A DNA stretch of 64,000 nucleotides from the NCBI RefSeq assembly GCF_001411555.2, contig NC_049909.1:14318686-14382685 (forward strand), written 5' to 3'. Of the stretch, positions 24,240-34,712 are shown piece after piece (the stretch's first letter is position 1; every line of letters starts with the position of its first letter). This DNA comes from Juglans regia. Its lineage: Eukaryota > Streptophyta > Magnoliopsida > Fagales > Juglandaceae. The translations under genes and the position numbers were made by a program. The notes under the pieces are model-generated. The model saw nothing but the letters and a program-made list of their open reading frames with translations, had not been told where the DNA came from and did no database searches.

Positions 24240-27200
24240 GGCTTATTATGGATCTATGTCGGCTCCATTTGTAGCTCCATTTTCTAGGCCTTTACCCCCA
24301 TATACACCTTCAACAACCACTATCCATCCAAATCCATATAAGTCAATGACTCATTACCTATCTTCATTCCATAATGGTATCCCAAATCCATATGCTCCAA
24401 ATCCCTATGCTTTCACTCCAAACTGCTATGCACCCCCTGCAAACACCTACACTTATACTCCAAGCCCCTATGCTTCTACTCTAAATTGTAATGCTCCTAC
24501 AACCATTTATTCCCACATATGGGGAAGTCAAGTAAATTAATGACATTTTGAGTTAGAAGTATTTATGGAATATTGTTATTCACATTCCATTTTCTAACAT
24601 TGTGTAGCCTCCGCATATCCAACCATTTGGGAGTAAAGAAAATTATCTGGGTTAACCTAGCAAGGGAACTTCAAGCAAGATTGAGCACTTTGCAGAAAGT
24701 GGGAAGGCGGAGACTTCAAAACCAATACATGAGAGTGAAACTAAGGATGTCGCTGTAACAAAAGAATGTACCTGTACAGACTCAAGCGAGCATCGTATTG
24801 AGCAACAAACATATGCTACTTCTGGAAATGGTGGGTCATGCTTTGCTCTCTTTTATTATGTAAATGTTGACTGTTTCATCTTTGTCAACTAAAATAATGA
24901 GGTCATTATTGTGTAATGAATCAGAAGAACTAGAAGAGGAGCTTGATGTGGGGGTTGAGGTGGGTATTGATGAGGAGAAAAATGCGAAAAAATTCAAAGT
25001 TGAGGTGGTCGACGCCCCGATGTATGGAATGATTTTTAAGGATGAAAATGTTGTCATTGCATACTACAAGCGCTGTGCAAAGCAAGTAAGGTTTGGAGTA
25101 ATGACACAAAAAACAAAATGGGAGTCGAATGGGACAATGAAATACATTACTATTGGTTGTGCACGCAGTGGAAAGCACAAAAGTAGACAAACTAATGTGT
25201 CAAAACCACGTCTAACAACAAAAATAGAATGCAAGGCCAAGATCAATAACTAGTTGGTTAATGGTGAGTGGTCTCTGACAACTATAGAGCTTGCACACAA
25301 TCATGGACTGTTGAGCCCACAGAAATCTAGATATTTGAGATATCATCGGAATATAGATTCAATCGCCAAGTGAAAGTTGGAAGTTAATGATAGAGTGGGA
25401 ATAAGGATGAAAAAGAATTTTAGCATTTTAGTTGTTGAAGTCGGTGGCTTTGAGAATCTCGAGTTTACTGAGAAAGACTACAGCAACTTCATTGACAAGG
25501 CGAGACACCTTCGCCTAGGGAAAGGAGGTGTCATGGCACTCCTTGATTATTTTGATAGGATGCATGATATGGATAATCACTTTTATGCCTCTATGGACTT
25601 TGATGATGAGGAGAGACTGCGGAATGTATTATGGGCTAATGCACGGAGTAGGGCATCATACCTATACTTTGGAGATGTTGTAACCTTTGACACAACTTAT
25701 TTGACTAATAGATATGAAATGTCATTTGCACCATTTGTTGGGATACATCATCATGGTCAATGTATACTTCTTGATGCTAGATTAATATCCAGTGAAGATA
25801 CGCAATAATTCGTGTGGTTATTTCAAACATGGTTGAAGTGTATGAATGGTCGAGCTCCAGTTGAAATCATAAATGACCAAGATTGTGCCATGAAGAGCAC
25901 TATTGCAATTGTTTTTCCAGGAACTAGACATAGATATTGTTTATGATACATTATAAAAAAAGTCTTAGAGAAGCTTGGCTCATATGCAATGTATAAATTC
26001 GGCTTGAAATCTAGCATTCCAGGTTGTCTATATGACTCCCAAACATGTGAGGAATTTGAAAAGAGTTGGAATAGACTAATTCATACATACAAACTTGAGG
26101 ACTATGCATGGTTGAGTGGTTTATACAGTGAGCGCTCATTTTGGGTACCAGTTTTTTTGAAAGATGTGTTCTGGGTTGGGATGAGTACTACACAGAGAAG
26201 CGAAAGCATGATCGCATTCTTTGATGGCTTTGTGCATTTAGGTACCACATTGAAAAAGTTCGTAGACCAATTTGACAATGCTCTCAGAAAGAAAGTGTAG
26301 GATGAACAAGTCGCTAACTTCGCCTCATGCAACGCCACAATACCATGTCTTTCATTTACTATCATAGAAAAACAATTCCAGAGTGTGTACATGAATACTA
26401 AATTCAAAGAGATGCAATCTGAAGTGATGAGAATGATATACTGTAATTGCTCAATTGTGAAAACAAAGAGTGTGATCTTCACGTATGAGGTCTTAGACAC
26501 TTTGCAGATTGAAAACTTTGTTAAAGATGTCAAATTCACTATTTACCTCAACAATGAAGAGATTGAAGTGAAATGTACATGTGCATCGTTTGAGACTCGA
26601 GGAAATTTGTGTAGACATGCATTTGCTTTGTATAGACTTTATAAGAAGGATGCATCCTTACCAACCAAGGACATTTTGAATCACTGAAGAAAATACTTGA
26701 AGCACAAATACACTCTCAGTAAGAGTAGTTATGACGACTTATGTGACAATCCCGATGCATGGAGGCATAATACCTCATGAGATTGTTCTGTGAAGTAACG
26801 TCAGATTTATCAACAAGTGAGGAGCATTACTTGAACATGGTGGAGCATTTACTTGGGGTAAAAGAGGCTCTAGGTGACTTAAGGCCTTCAATTAACATAT
26901 TAAGTATGGAGGCTCCTACATCCAAGGGTAAGATTGTACTTAGTTCGAATGTTGTTAGAGGCAAAGGGAGGCCATGAACAGGACTGAGATTTTCAACAAT
27001 CGAAAAAATCTTAAAAAGAAAACAGTCAAAGAACGACCGAAGTGGGGATAGTAACAAAGTCAAAAGTAGAAGAAAGCTTGAGGTTTGCAAAATTGTTTCT
27101 ATCATGTTTTGAAAACTTATAGCCTTAGTTTGTGCTAGCATCCATATTGTTTCTTCTCTTTTCCTAGTTTGGTTTGTAAAAATTCTTCCATAGCAAGTGA

Positions 27201-27460
27201 ATCACAACATAGAGCAGCCCATATTGATACTGCAACCCCTACTGATAGAACCAACAAGGTATGATCGTTTGCCAATACTTACATACTTCACTTTATTTGT
27301 CGTTAGAGATAGATATTATGACACAATGTTATTTTTAATCCAGGAAGTTTTTACAGCACAGGACAGTCCATAGTGGAGGCACCATTCACAAGTGCAGCAT
27401 AAATGAGTTAATGATGTCATATAGAGAATGGAACAAGTTAATGTAATGTAATGTAATGAA
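24240..27460 (+). pseudogene. FAR1-RELATED SEQUENCE (FRS) protein, MULE-transposase-derived, decayed
   Basis: Domains appear in the family order. A Pro/Tyr-rich leader with NPYA-like repeats (24256-24540) comes first. The FAR1 zinc-binding DNA domain follows (APMYGMIFKDENVVIAYYKR to ELAHNHGLLSPQKSR, 25012-25330). Next is the MULE-type transposase core (GDVVTFDTTYLTNRYEM, then INDQDCAMKSTIAIVFPGTR, 25670-25940), and last a SWIM zinc finger (VKCTCASFETRGNLCRHAF, 26570-26630). All main blocks lie in one frame but are cut by stops at 25251 (TAG), 25371 (TGA), 25806 (TAA), 25944 (TGA where the family has Trp), 26298 (TAG) and 26685 (TGA). A frameshift near 26770 precedes the tail (MRLFCEVTSDL...VVRGKGRP). 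Living family members are light-signalling transcription factors; this copy cannot make the full protein. Confidence 0.88.
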
Positions 27461-27788
27461 GTGGTTGGTTTTGTGTAATGTATGAACAAGTTTACAAAGT
27501 GATCTCCTGTAATGTATAAATATTTTGTAATGTAATGAATCAGTTTTGATATTTCACAGATTGGATCTCATGTCATAATCTTGTTGTTGCTTCTAAATAA
27601 TTCCAGTTCAGGGATCACTTAGACATCACTTTCAATTTTCAGGTACTGAATCTGAAACTGCCCATTCAATGCAAAAATTGAAAATGCCCATAGAATATTT
27701 CATATAAAAAATTAATGTTTACAACCAACAACTCTCAAGTACAAAATATCCCTATTTCACAACTAAGTTGTAGAAATTGTCTTTACAT
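27461..27788. other. Short intergenic stretch
   Basis: AT-rich, with a few TGTAATG repeats at 27440-27530 at the tail of the FRS pseudogene. No gene seen. Confidence 0.5.
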
Positions 27789-28112
27789 TTACAATATTAT
27801 GGCGGAATGTATTTTTGAGAGAGCCCCTATGTTGCCAAAATAGTTGAAAATACATATCAAAATCAATCCCCAATACATGAACATAGAACAAAGCAAGACA
27901 TGAATGCTTATTCTCCACCCTAAGCCCATCTTCCCTTTTCTAAACTTCACACTCTCTTTTGAAGACTTCATCCTCCCTTTTCTGAAGCTGAACCTCCTTT
28001 CTCGAGAGTTCGTCCTCTTTTTTTGAATTTTGTCCAAACGTTCTAGAAGTTCATATTGTAACCTTTCTTTATAATCATCTGTCCATATAAAAAAATTGCA
28101 GTCGAAATGCCG
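27789..28112 (-). pseudogene. Tail exon of a GRF zinc-finger-type protein, broken
   Basis: After an acceptor TTGTTAG at 28113, the minus strand reads CNFFIWTDDYKERLQYELLE and then a charged coiled-coil (KIQKKEDELSRKEVQLQKRE). A TAG stop follows after FKRECEV, and a hydrophobic end (LALFYVHVLGIDFDMYFQLF) follows that. CxFFxWxD is the usual end of a GRF-type zinc finger, and in plants it is often followed by a coiled-coil and a membrane segment in transposon-associated genes. The zinc-finger exon itself was not found. Confidence 0.5.
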
Positions 28113-29198
28113 CTAACAATAAAAAATATGTTAGTACAAGTAAATGTTAAATACATGGCATAAAATGCTATTGTGGAAACCTTGTTGAGATAGTGGCATT
28201 GTTAATGCTTAATTATTTTAATTTCTAAGAGAAATCCATCTTCTGTTCCATAATATACAGAAAAAATCTACAAACATCCAATAGAAGCATTTCAATATGT
28301 GTGATCCCATTGCAGTTTATAGTATAAGTTTGAAATGCCCAACAATATCAATCAGCCTTGGGTGGAATATGGTTCCTACCAGTTGTAATTTTGTACACAT
28401 AATCTCAAATAAGAAGTTTATCCTTTTTTTTATTACTTTGATTACCTTCAAGCATTTATGGTACGTAGTGCCCAAGATATTCAAGGGAAACATTGCTTGG
28501 TAGAGAGATCAAATGTCATCTAAAAGACATATTTATATCTGATTAATGTGTCTTTAGATTCTAAGCTATCAGAAAAAGATATATAATGGGGAAGAAAATG
28601 GAACTCATGACTGAGGCGGCATGTTTAATAATATAAGAAAAAAATCCCAACATAATCAATCAATCGGCCTTGGTTGGAATATGGTTCCTACCAGTTGTAA
28701 TTTAGTACACATAAAATCCAGTCTTGGGAGCACGACATAAAAAAATAAATATAGATACATGCAACTACGTACAATGAAAAAAATTTCAAACCCAGATCTA
28801 TGCAACTACATACAGTGAAGAAGTCATCGTCTTCACCATTGTTGTCATGGTTTGAGGTCGTCGTCATTAAGTGACCTAAGGTGGGTTGTTGTCGAGTGAC
28901 GTGTTGCACCGTTTTGAATCTCCTCCTCGTCGAGCAAATGGTAGCGGTTTGAGAAGATATTGGTTTGTAGCTTTAAGGGAAATGGAGTTTCTGGGCATCA
29001 TAAGGTGGTGTTTGAGAGAAAATGGATGGTCTGGGTGAAGTTTCTGGGCTTTATAAGGAACTCATCACCTGTGAGTTTTTAGAAAACCAATTCGTAGGTT
29101 GAAGAATGGTGATTTTGTAGAAGGCCTTTTTTAGTCATTTCGTATTGCCAGGGTGGAGGGTGTAGTTGGAGTGTTAAAAAAAAAGGCTGAAAATAGAA
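28113..29198. other. Intergenic DNA with a direct repeat
   Basis: Two copies of a roughly 68 bp sequence (28337-28404 and 28648-28715) share GGAATATGGTTCCTACCAGT, followed by TGTAATTT. No coding region recognised. The last part (28890-29190) lies directly upstream of the LTR element. Confidence 0.5.
28337..28715. repeat. Pair of roughly 68 bp direct repeats (28337-28404, 28648-28715)
   Basis: The copies share AATCAGCCTTGG / AATCGGCCTTGG, GGAATATGGTTCCTACCAGT and a run into TTGTACACATAA / TTAGTACACATAA. The spacing is 311 bp and the origin is unknown. Confidence 0.75.
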
Positions 29199-29826
29199 TT
29201 TTTGGGGTAAATATACCAGGCCCAGGCCAAGATGCACCAAGCTCAATCCATGATAAATGTGCCATTTGGAGGCTAGAGGAAGGAAAGAAAAAGCAAAAGC
29301 TGAGAAAGGAAAGCAAGTCAAACACGCAATGAGAGGAAGTGACTTAAAGTTGATTTTCTCACCTACCATTGACAATGCCACAATAAAAGGGATCTCAAAT
29401 ATGAGGAAAAAGGACTTCGAGATAACTCTCAAGAGAAGATAGAGGGATCATCTTCAACCTCAAGACGAGAATTTCAGAAAAATTATCTTCTCCAAAAATA
29501 GACATCTCCAACCTCCATTGTATAGAGAGAAACGAGAAACCATGAGAAAATGTAAAATACTTCTATTATAATGTATTCGCCCTCCAAAGGACCCGTGGAC
29601 ATTGACCTTGTGCAGAATCACGTAAATCTATGTGTCTACATCTCTATTTATATTTTCAATATTATTTTTCTATTTATTGTTATAGATGTACGTACGAGCA
29701 TCGTATCAATGCCCCGAACCGCCACCATGGGCTTCAGACTGTTTCATCAAGACCTGGATCATGCCTGTTGACTAGGAATTACTCTTTTTCTCGTTTCGGC
29801 TTGTTGTGCGATTTTTTATATTAATA
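29199..29826 (+). repeat. 5' LTR
   Basis: Pairs with 34089-34712 along its whole length. Shared strings include GGGTAAATATACCAGGC, CAATCCATGATAAATGTGCC, GATTTTCTCACCTACCA, CTCTCAAGAGAAGATAGAG and GGATCATGCCTGT / AGATCATGCCTGT. Its first bases are TT instead of the expected TG. Confidence 0.85.
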
Positions 29827-29828
29827 GT

Positions 29829-29843
29829 TGGCACCGTTGTGGG
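29829..29843 (+). other. Primer binding site-like sequence
   Basis: TGGCACCGTTGTGGG starts two bases after the 5' LTR. It resembles the TGGCGCCGTTGCCGGG-type primer site of plant Ty3/gypsy Tat/Athila elements; the tRNA assignment (Asp-type) is from memory. Confidence 0.6.
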
Positions 29844-29994
29844 ATCGACTTATTATCTATACTGAAAGGGAGAGAATGATGATTTTCTAGCTTACAGAAT
29901 CACCTTCGAAAGAGCAGATAAGATTTTCCTAACATTTTCATCTATCATTATTTTTATCACTTTGGATAAAACTGTTGAAGAGAGAGAGAATTCC

Positions 29995-30275
29995 TCGCCC
30001 ATAGTGTTTAAAACATTGTGCACTTACTGTGCATAAAGCACATACACCAAACGTGTAATGCCCGGGAAGAAAAGTCCCTTGCCCTAAGTGCACTATATAC
30101 TTAATTGCACAGTGTATGTAGCACATGCACCCACTATGCATGGTATGCATAAAAGTGCACTGAGATATGGGAAAGAACATTATGCACATAAGTGCACAAT
30201 GCATCCAAGACGTACCCTTTGTGCATGGCATGCACAATGCCGTATGTAACAGGTGCACAAAACCATGCACCTGGG
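29995..30275. repeat. TGCAC/GTGCAT-dense block inside the LTR element
   Basis: About twenty occurrences of TGCAC, GTGCA or TGCAT fall within 280 bp at irregular spacing, with several palindromic combinations such as GGTATGCATA and GGCATGCACAATGCC. A further TGCACAATTTGTGCA palindrome occurs at about 31038. Confidence 0.7.
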
Positions 30276-30311
30276 AAGGTCCTCACCCACTAGTCGTGGG
30301 CCTGTCAAAGG

Positions 30312-30983
30312 TAGGGCTGCAAACGGGCCGGTCCGGCGATGGATCAAAAATTTTCGGTCCATTATTTTTCCGGACCGAACCCCCAAAGGGACCGGACCGA
30401 ACCGATAGCTCTTTTTTTTTTTTTAATAATTAATAAAAAAATTTATTTAAAATACTAAATTAAACTAAGTGACTTATTAATGTGGATTATGTAACAAACT
30501 CAATAAAAAAATATTTTATATGGTCAATGATAATAAATTAGATGAAAATTATATTATTAATTTATATAATTACTATATAATTAACTAATTGATATTATAT
30601 ATTTATTAATTCATAGAATATTAACAAGTGTTAATAGTATATTTAAAATTTTATATTGTTAATAGTGATAGGTTAAATGAAGATATATATAAAATATTGT
30701 TAATTTATAGAATATTAACAAGTATTAATAATATATTTAAAAATTTATATTGTTAATTGTACAATTATTATATATAAAATATATATAAAAAATATATTCT
30801 TTTTTAATTTTTCATTCGGTCCGGTCCGGTCCGGTCCGAAAAAATTGTGGACCGTGGACCGGACCGAATGATTTCGGTCCTCTAAAATATGGACCGGACC
30901 GGACCGGTCTAAGTCTCGGTCCGGTCTGGTCCGGACCGAAACGGTCGGTCCGTTCGGTTCGACCGGACCGTTAATCACCCCTA
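30312..30983. mobile_element. hAT-type MITE with GGTCCG subterminal repeats
   Basis: A 672 bp insertion begins TAGGGCTGCAAACGG and ends CCGTTAATCACCCCTA (imperfect inverted ends). It is flanked by the exact 8 bp duplication GTCAAAGG (30304-30311 and 30984-30991); 8 bp duplications are the hallmark of hAT transposition. Both ends are packed with GGTCCG/CGGACC repeats (30330-30400 and 30815-30970), typical of transposase-binding subterminal repeats. The AT-rich centre has no coding capacity. Confidence 0.92.
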
Positions 30984-31129
30984 GTCAAAGGCGACAGTGA
31001 CCACAACATTGACTGTCAGTGTTTTCTCCCAACCCAATGCACAATTTGTGCAGTGGGAAGAATGTACGGAGCCCCATGGCTGGCAATCGTGAGCTGGCAA
31101 GGCCGTTACAGACTACCACCAGAGTTGGA

Positions 31130-31840
31130 GATTTTTGTCGTTGGCGAGGTGTTTCTCGACCACGATCTCTTCCTAGGCCACGAGCTCCATGACCCTAGCC
31201 CCTTCCTCAACCCGTTTTGGCTTACCTCATCGTCACTTAGGCAGGCGCCCATCCCAACACTCTGGCAGGCAACCTCTTTGCCACATAATTTCTTCTCCAC
31301 CCTCAAGGATAAAGCTCCTCGCCATCTTCACAGATGAGGCTCCTCGCCACCCTCATGAGTACCCTAGCCACCTACACATTGCATGAGGCATGCAGCGTGC
31401 CCCACATTGCTCAGCACGGTCTGTGCCTCGACCATAGGGAGTTACATAAGTTCCTTGGCCAACACAGGTCCTTTGGAAACACGAGTTCCTCAATCACGAA
31501 GCCTCGCCTGATAGAGAAGCTTTGCCCAACAGTTTGAGTTGCTTGGCCACGAAGCCTTGCACGACAGCTTCCTCAGCCACAGTCAGTTCGTCAGCCATGG
31601 AGTCCTTGGCTATAGTCAGTTCCTAGGCCAACATAGCTTCCTTGGGCACACAGCTTCCTCGGCCACCACAAGTTGCTTGGCCACACGAATCACTCGCCAA
31701 CATAGGTTTCCTAGCCACAGTTGAACTCCTTGGCCTCAAAGTTCCTAAGCCACGGTCAATTATTCGCCAAGGTAGTCCTCAACCGTGGAGACCTTTGCTC
31801 GGCCACAACAAGATCAAGGGGTGGTCGTTGGTCAAGCAAC
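31130..31840. repeat. Degenerate repeats rich in GGCCAC and TTCCT in the LTR element
   Basis: Short phrases such as CTTGGCCAC, CCTCGGCCAC and GCTTCCT recur every 25-45 bp over about 700 bp, in too irregular a form to define a period by eye. No reading frame resembling a protein family was found. Confidence 0.6.
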
Positions 31841-32517
31841 TTATTTGATAATAGTAAATGAACATTACAAACAGGGTGATTTGGTGTATGCCTTTGATAT
31901 TCTTGAAGCAAATGGATGAGAGGGGACTAAGACATAGCATTTCCATATATTGTTGCATGTCTAAGTAGACACAAAAGAATATTCGAAGCAGAAGAAATGT
32001 TTAAAAGGATGCCTATGATCATTTTGAAACAATGCAAATATAGGGTGTGTATCTTAATCAAGATTCTAATACCATTCTCATTGATGGACATATCTGGTGA
32101 TATTAATAGTGCAATAGGATTGTTCAACAAGGAAGTCTACCTGAAAACATGCTTAAGGGAGGAGAAGTCAATTTAGCCTATCTGGAAACATGCATAAGGG
32201 AGGAGAAGTCAATTTAGCCTTGCTTTGATAAAGAAGTTTCCTAGTACATGGAAGAATATAGTTTCTGATTGAGTTCTAACATATTCAAAGGAATGGCTAA
32301 AATTTATGTACTTCCTTCTAGTTACAAAGCCCCTGTCGGGCACTACTTGGGCATCTTAGTCCATTTTTATCAGAGCAGACTGTTCGGTATCATGGGCATC
32401 CAGGATCTTTATCATTGCCAATGCATGGCCGCCCGTGGGCTTCACCGGTGCACCTCAAGCCTACGCCACACTCTAGCGAAATGATTCAGGTTTGCAGACC
32501 TCAAACTTATAAGAATG

Positions 32518-32702
32518 ATGCTACTCATCATCTCATACCATACATTTTACTTCTTAAATTTTTTATTTTTATTTATTTTATTCTTGTTAAACTACTTGAG
32601 TTGTTTTACTCATCAACAATACATCATATATTTGTTATGGAAAAAAGGAAAAAAGATTAAAAGAAGTGTGGTGTGTGGTGTATGGAGATGATAAGTAGAT
32701 TT
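32518..32702. mobile_element. MITE, family B (copy 1), inside the LTR element
   Basis: Inverted ends CTACTCATCATCTCATACCA and, reversed, CTACTTATCATCTCCATACA. A related element is at 49088-49290, which shares GTGTGGTGTGTGGTGTATG-like ends. Confidence 0.6.
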
Positions 32703-32759
32703 ATTCAACATATAATTTGGATTATCTACACTGACCCATTCAATTTTTGTGGAAATCCC

Positions 32760-33930
32760 TTAGCGCAGTCGAGCTCTATCTCCCGTTACAGCAACGCGAT
32801 CAAGCTGTCTCCCATCACAGCAGCGCGGTTGAGCTCTATCTTTGGTCATAGCGGCATGGTCGAACTCCATCTTCTGTCGCATTAACGCGATTGAGCTCTG
32901 TCTCCCACAACAGTAGCACAATCGAACATCTCCTTCGACAAAAGTCGAGTCACTAGATTCGCCGAGAAATGGGCATGACAGCCCCTTGACTGTTCGACTC
33001 TTGCACAAACAAAAGCCGAGTAACTGGATTTGCTGCAAAATGGGCGTGACAGTCCATTCACTGCTCGACCCTCAAGAAAACAAAATATGGGTCACTGGAT
33101 TTGCCATGGAACGAGTGTGACAATTCCTTGACTGCTCGACACTCATGCAAACAAAAAGCAAGCTCCGCGCTCGCACCTGGAAAGCAAAGCAACACAACAT
33201 CTTCTCCAGCAAATGCCAAGTGTTTACACTTATGCCATAATCACTACTAGCATGTTACCTTTGGGAAGGAGTCATAGGGCTCGACAATTGCTTGAGATGG
33301 ACCTAAGGGGTCGACGGGCTTCTTGATCACTTGGCACGAGTTACTATAAACAAACTCTAACTTCAACACCAAAATGGAAACATCAAACAACAATTCACAT
33401 CAAGGGAAAAAAATCCACTAACGCCATAGAAAACAAAAATGGTATGAAGAATATAAATTCTTTGCTAACAATAAATAGTCTCATGCAACCTATCGGATAA
33501 ACATTCATACAAACAAACTCCAACCCAAGTTCAATGCTCGCAACTAGCACGGTTGAGCACATCTCTTGCTACCTCTCAAAGTCGAGTCCCTTGACTCACT
33601 GCAAACAACAACGATGACAATCTTGATTACTTCGATACTTGCGCACAAAGTTGAGCCCTTTAACTATCCGGCCCTTAAACTCAAAGCTAAGCCAAGCTTT
33701 GCGCTCGCAACTAGTGTGATCGAGCACATCTCCTACATACCTCTCCAAGCCGAGCTCCCCCATCGTAACTAGCATGATTGAGTACATCTCTTGCTTATCT
33801 CTCCAAGCCGAGCTCCACGCTCGCACCTAGCGCGGTTGAATACATCTCCCACCTATCTTTCCAAGCCGAGCTCCACGCTTGCACCTATCGTGATTGAGTA
33901 CATATCCCGCTTGCCTCTCCAAGCTGAGCT
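32760..33930. repeat. Three arrays of degenerate tandem repeats in the LTR element
   Basis: Array 1 (32760-32930) has roughly 41 bp units centred on GAGCTCTATCTCCC and CAGCAACGCGAT. Array 2 (32938-33165) has three units of roughly 75 bp carrying GAGTAACTGGATTTGC, ATGGGCGTGACAG and CTGCTCGAC. Array 3 (33690-33930) has four units of roughly 60 bp carrying CCAAGCCGAGCTCCACGC and GATTGAGTACATCTC. A conserved GAGCTC recurs in arrays 1 and 3. Confidence 0.75.
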
Positions 33931-34088
33931 CTATACTTGGGAAGCTTCATTGCTTTGCACAAACAAATAGAAAACCATGGACTAATTCCTAGAATTTATC
34001 TTTTCTACATTTTTCCATTGACTATTTCTATCGCAGTTAACTTGAAGATTATCAAGGCCTTCAATCAACCTTAAAAATTACGGGCATC

Positions 34089-34712
34089 TGTTGGGGGTAA
34101 ATATACCAGGCTCAAACCAAGACGCACCAAGTCCAATCCATGATAAATGTGCCATCAGGAGGCTAGAGGAAAATAGAGAAAAAATAGAAAAAGTAAAAGT
34201 TGAGGAAGGAAAGCAAATTAGACACGTTAGGGGAGGAAATGACATAAAGGTGATTTTCTCACCTACCACTAATAGAGCCACAATAAAATGGATTTGAGAT
34301 CTGAAGGAAAGGGACTTCAGGGCGACTCTCAAGAGAAGATAGAGATAATCTTGAACCTCACGATGAGAGCTCTAGAAAGATTATATTCTCCAGGAAAAGA
34401 GGTATTCAGTCTTCATTTTACAAATAGAAATGAGAAAGTATAAATTACTCATATTATAGTGAATTTACTCTCCAAACGACCCATGGATATAGGTCATACG
34501 TCAAATCATGTAAATTCGTGTGTTTCAATTTATTTTCATTTTCAGTTTTATTTTTCTATTTATCGATATGGATGTACGTATGGGCACTGTATCAACGCTC
34601 TAAACCACCACCATAGCCTTTAAATTGCTTCATTGAGACCTAGATCATGCCTGTAGATCAGGAATGACTCTTTCTTCTGTTCCGACCTGTTGTACAATTT
34701 ATGACATTAACA
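34089..34712 (+). repeat. 3' LTR
   Basis: Begins TGTTGGGGGTAAATATACC and ends GACATTAACA, giving the expected TG...CA ends; partner of 29199-29826. Confidence 0.85.

Larger units (their letters stand above)
29199..34712 (+). mobile_element. Non-autonomous LTR retrotransposon (LARD-like)
   Basis: Two LTRs of about 625 bp (29199-29826 and 34089-34712) enclose about 4.3 kb with no gag, protease, reverse transcriptase or integrase. The interior is built of degenerate short tandem repeats plus two later insertions, a hAT MITE at 30312-30983 and a small MITE at 32518-32702. A primer-site-like TGGCACCGTTGTGGG follows the left LTR. Without its own enzymes it would have depended on a related autonomous element. 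LTR divergence is obvious by eye, so the insertion is not recent. No clear target-site duplication was found. Confidence 0.8.

Noticed and set aside
31053..31850. Several overlapping plus-strand frames of 60-95 codons
   Set aside because: They come from the degenerate GGCCAC repeats of the LTR element; none resembles gag, pol or any known protein.
32760..33930. A CRISPR-like array of spaced repeats
   Set aside because: Repeats are degenerate, spacers are not unique constant-length units, and the context is a plant LTR element.
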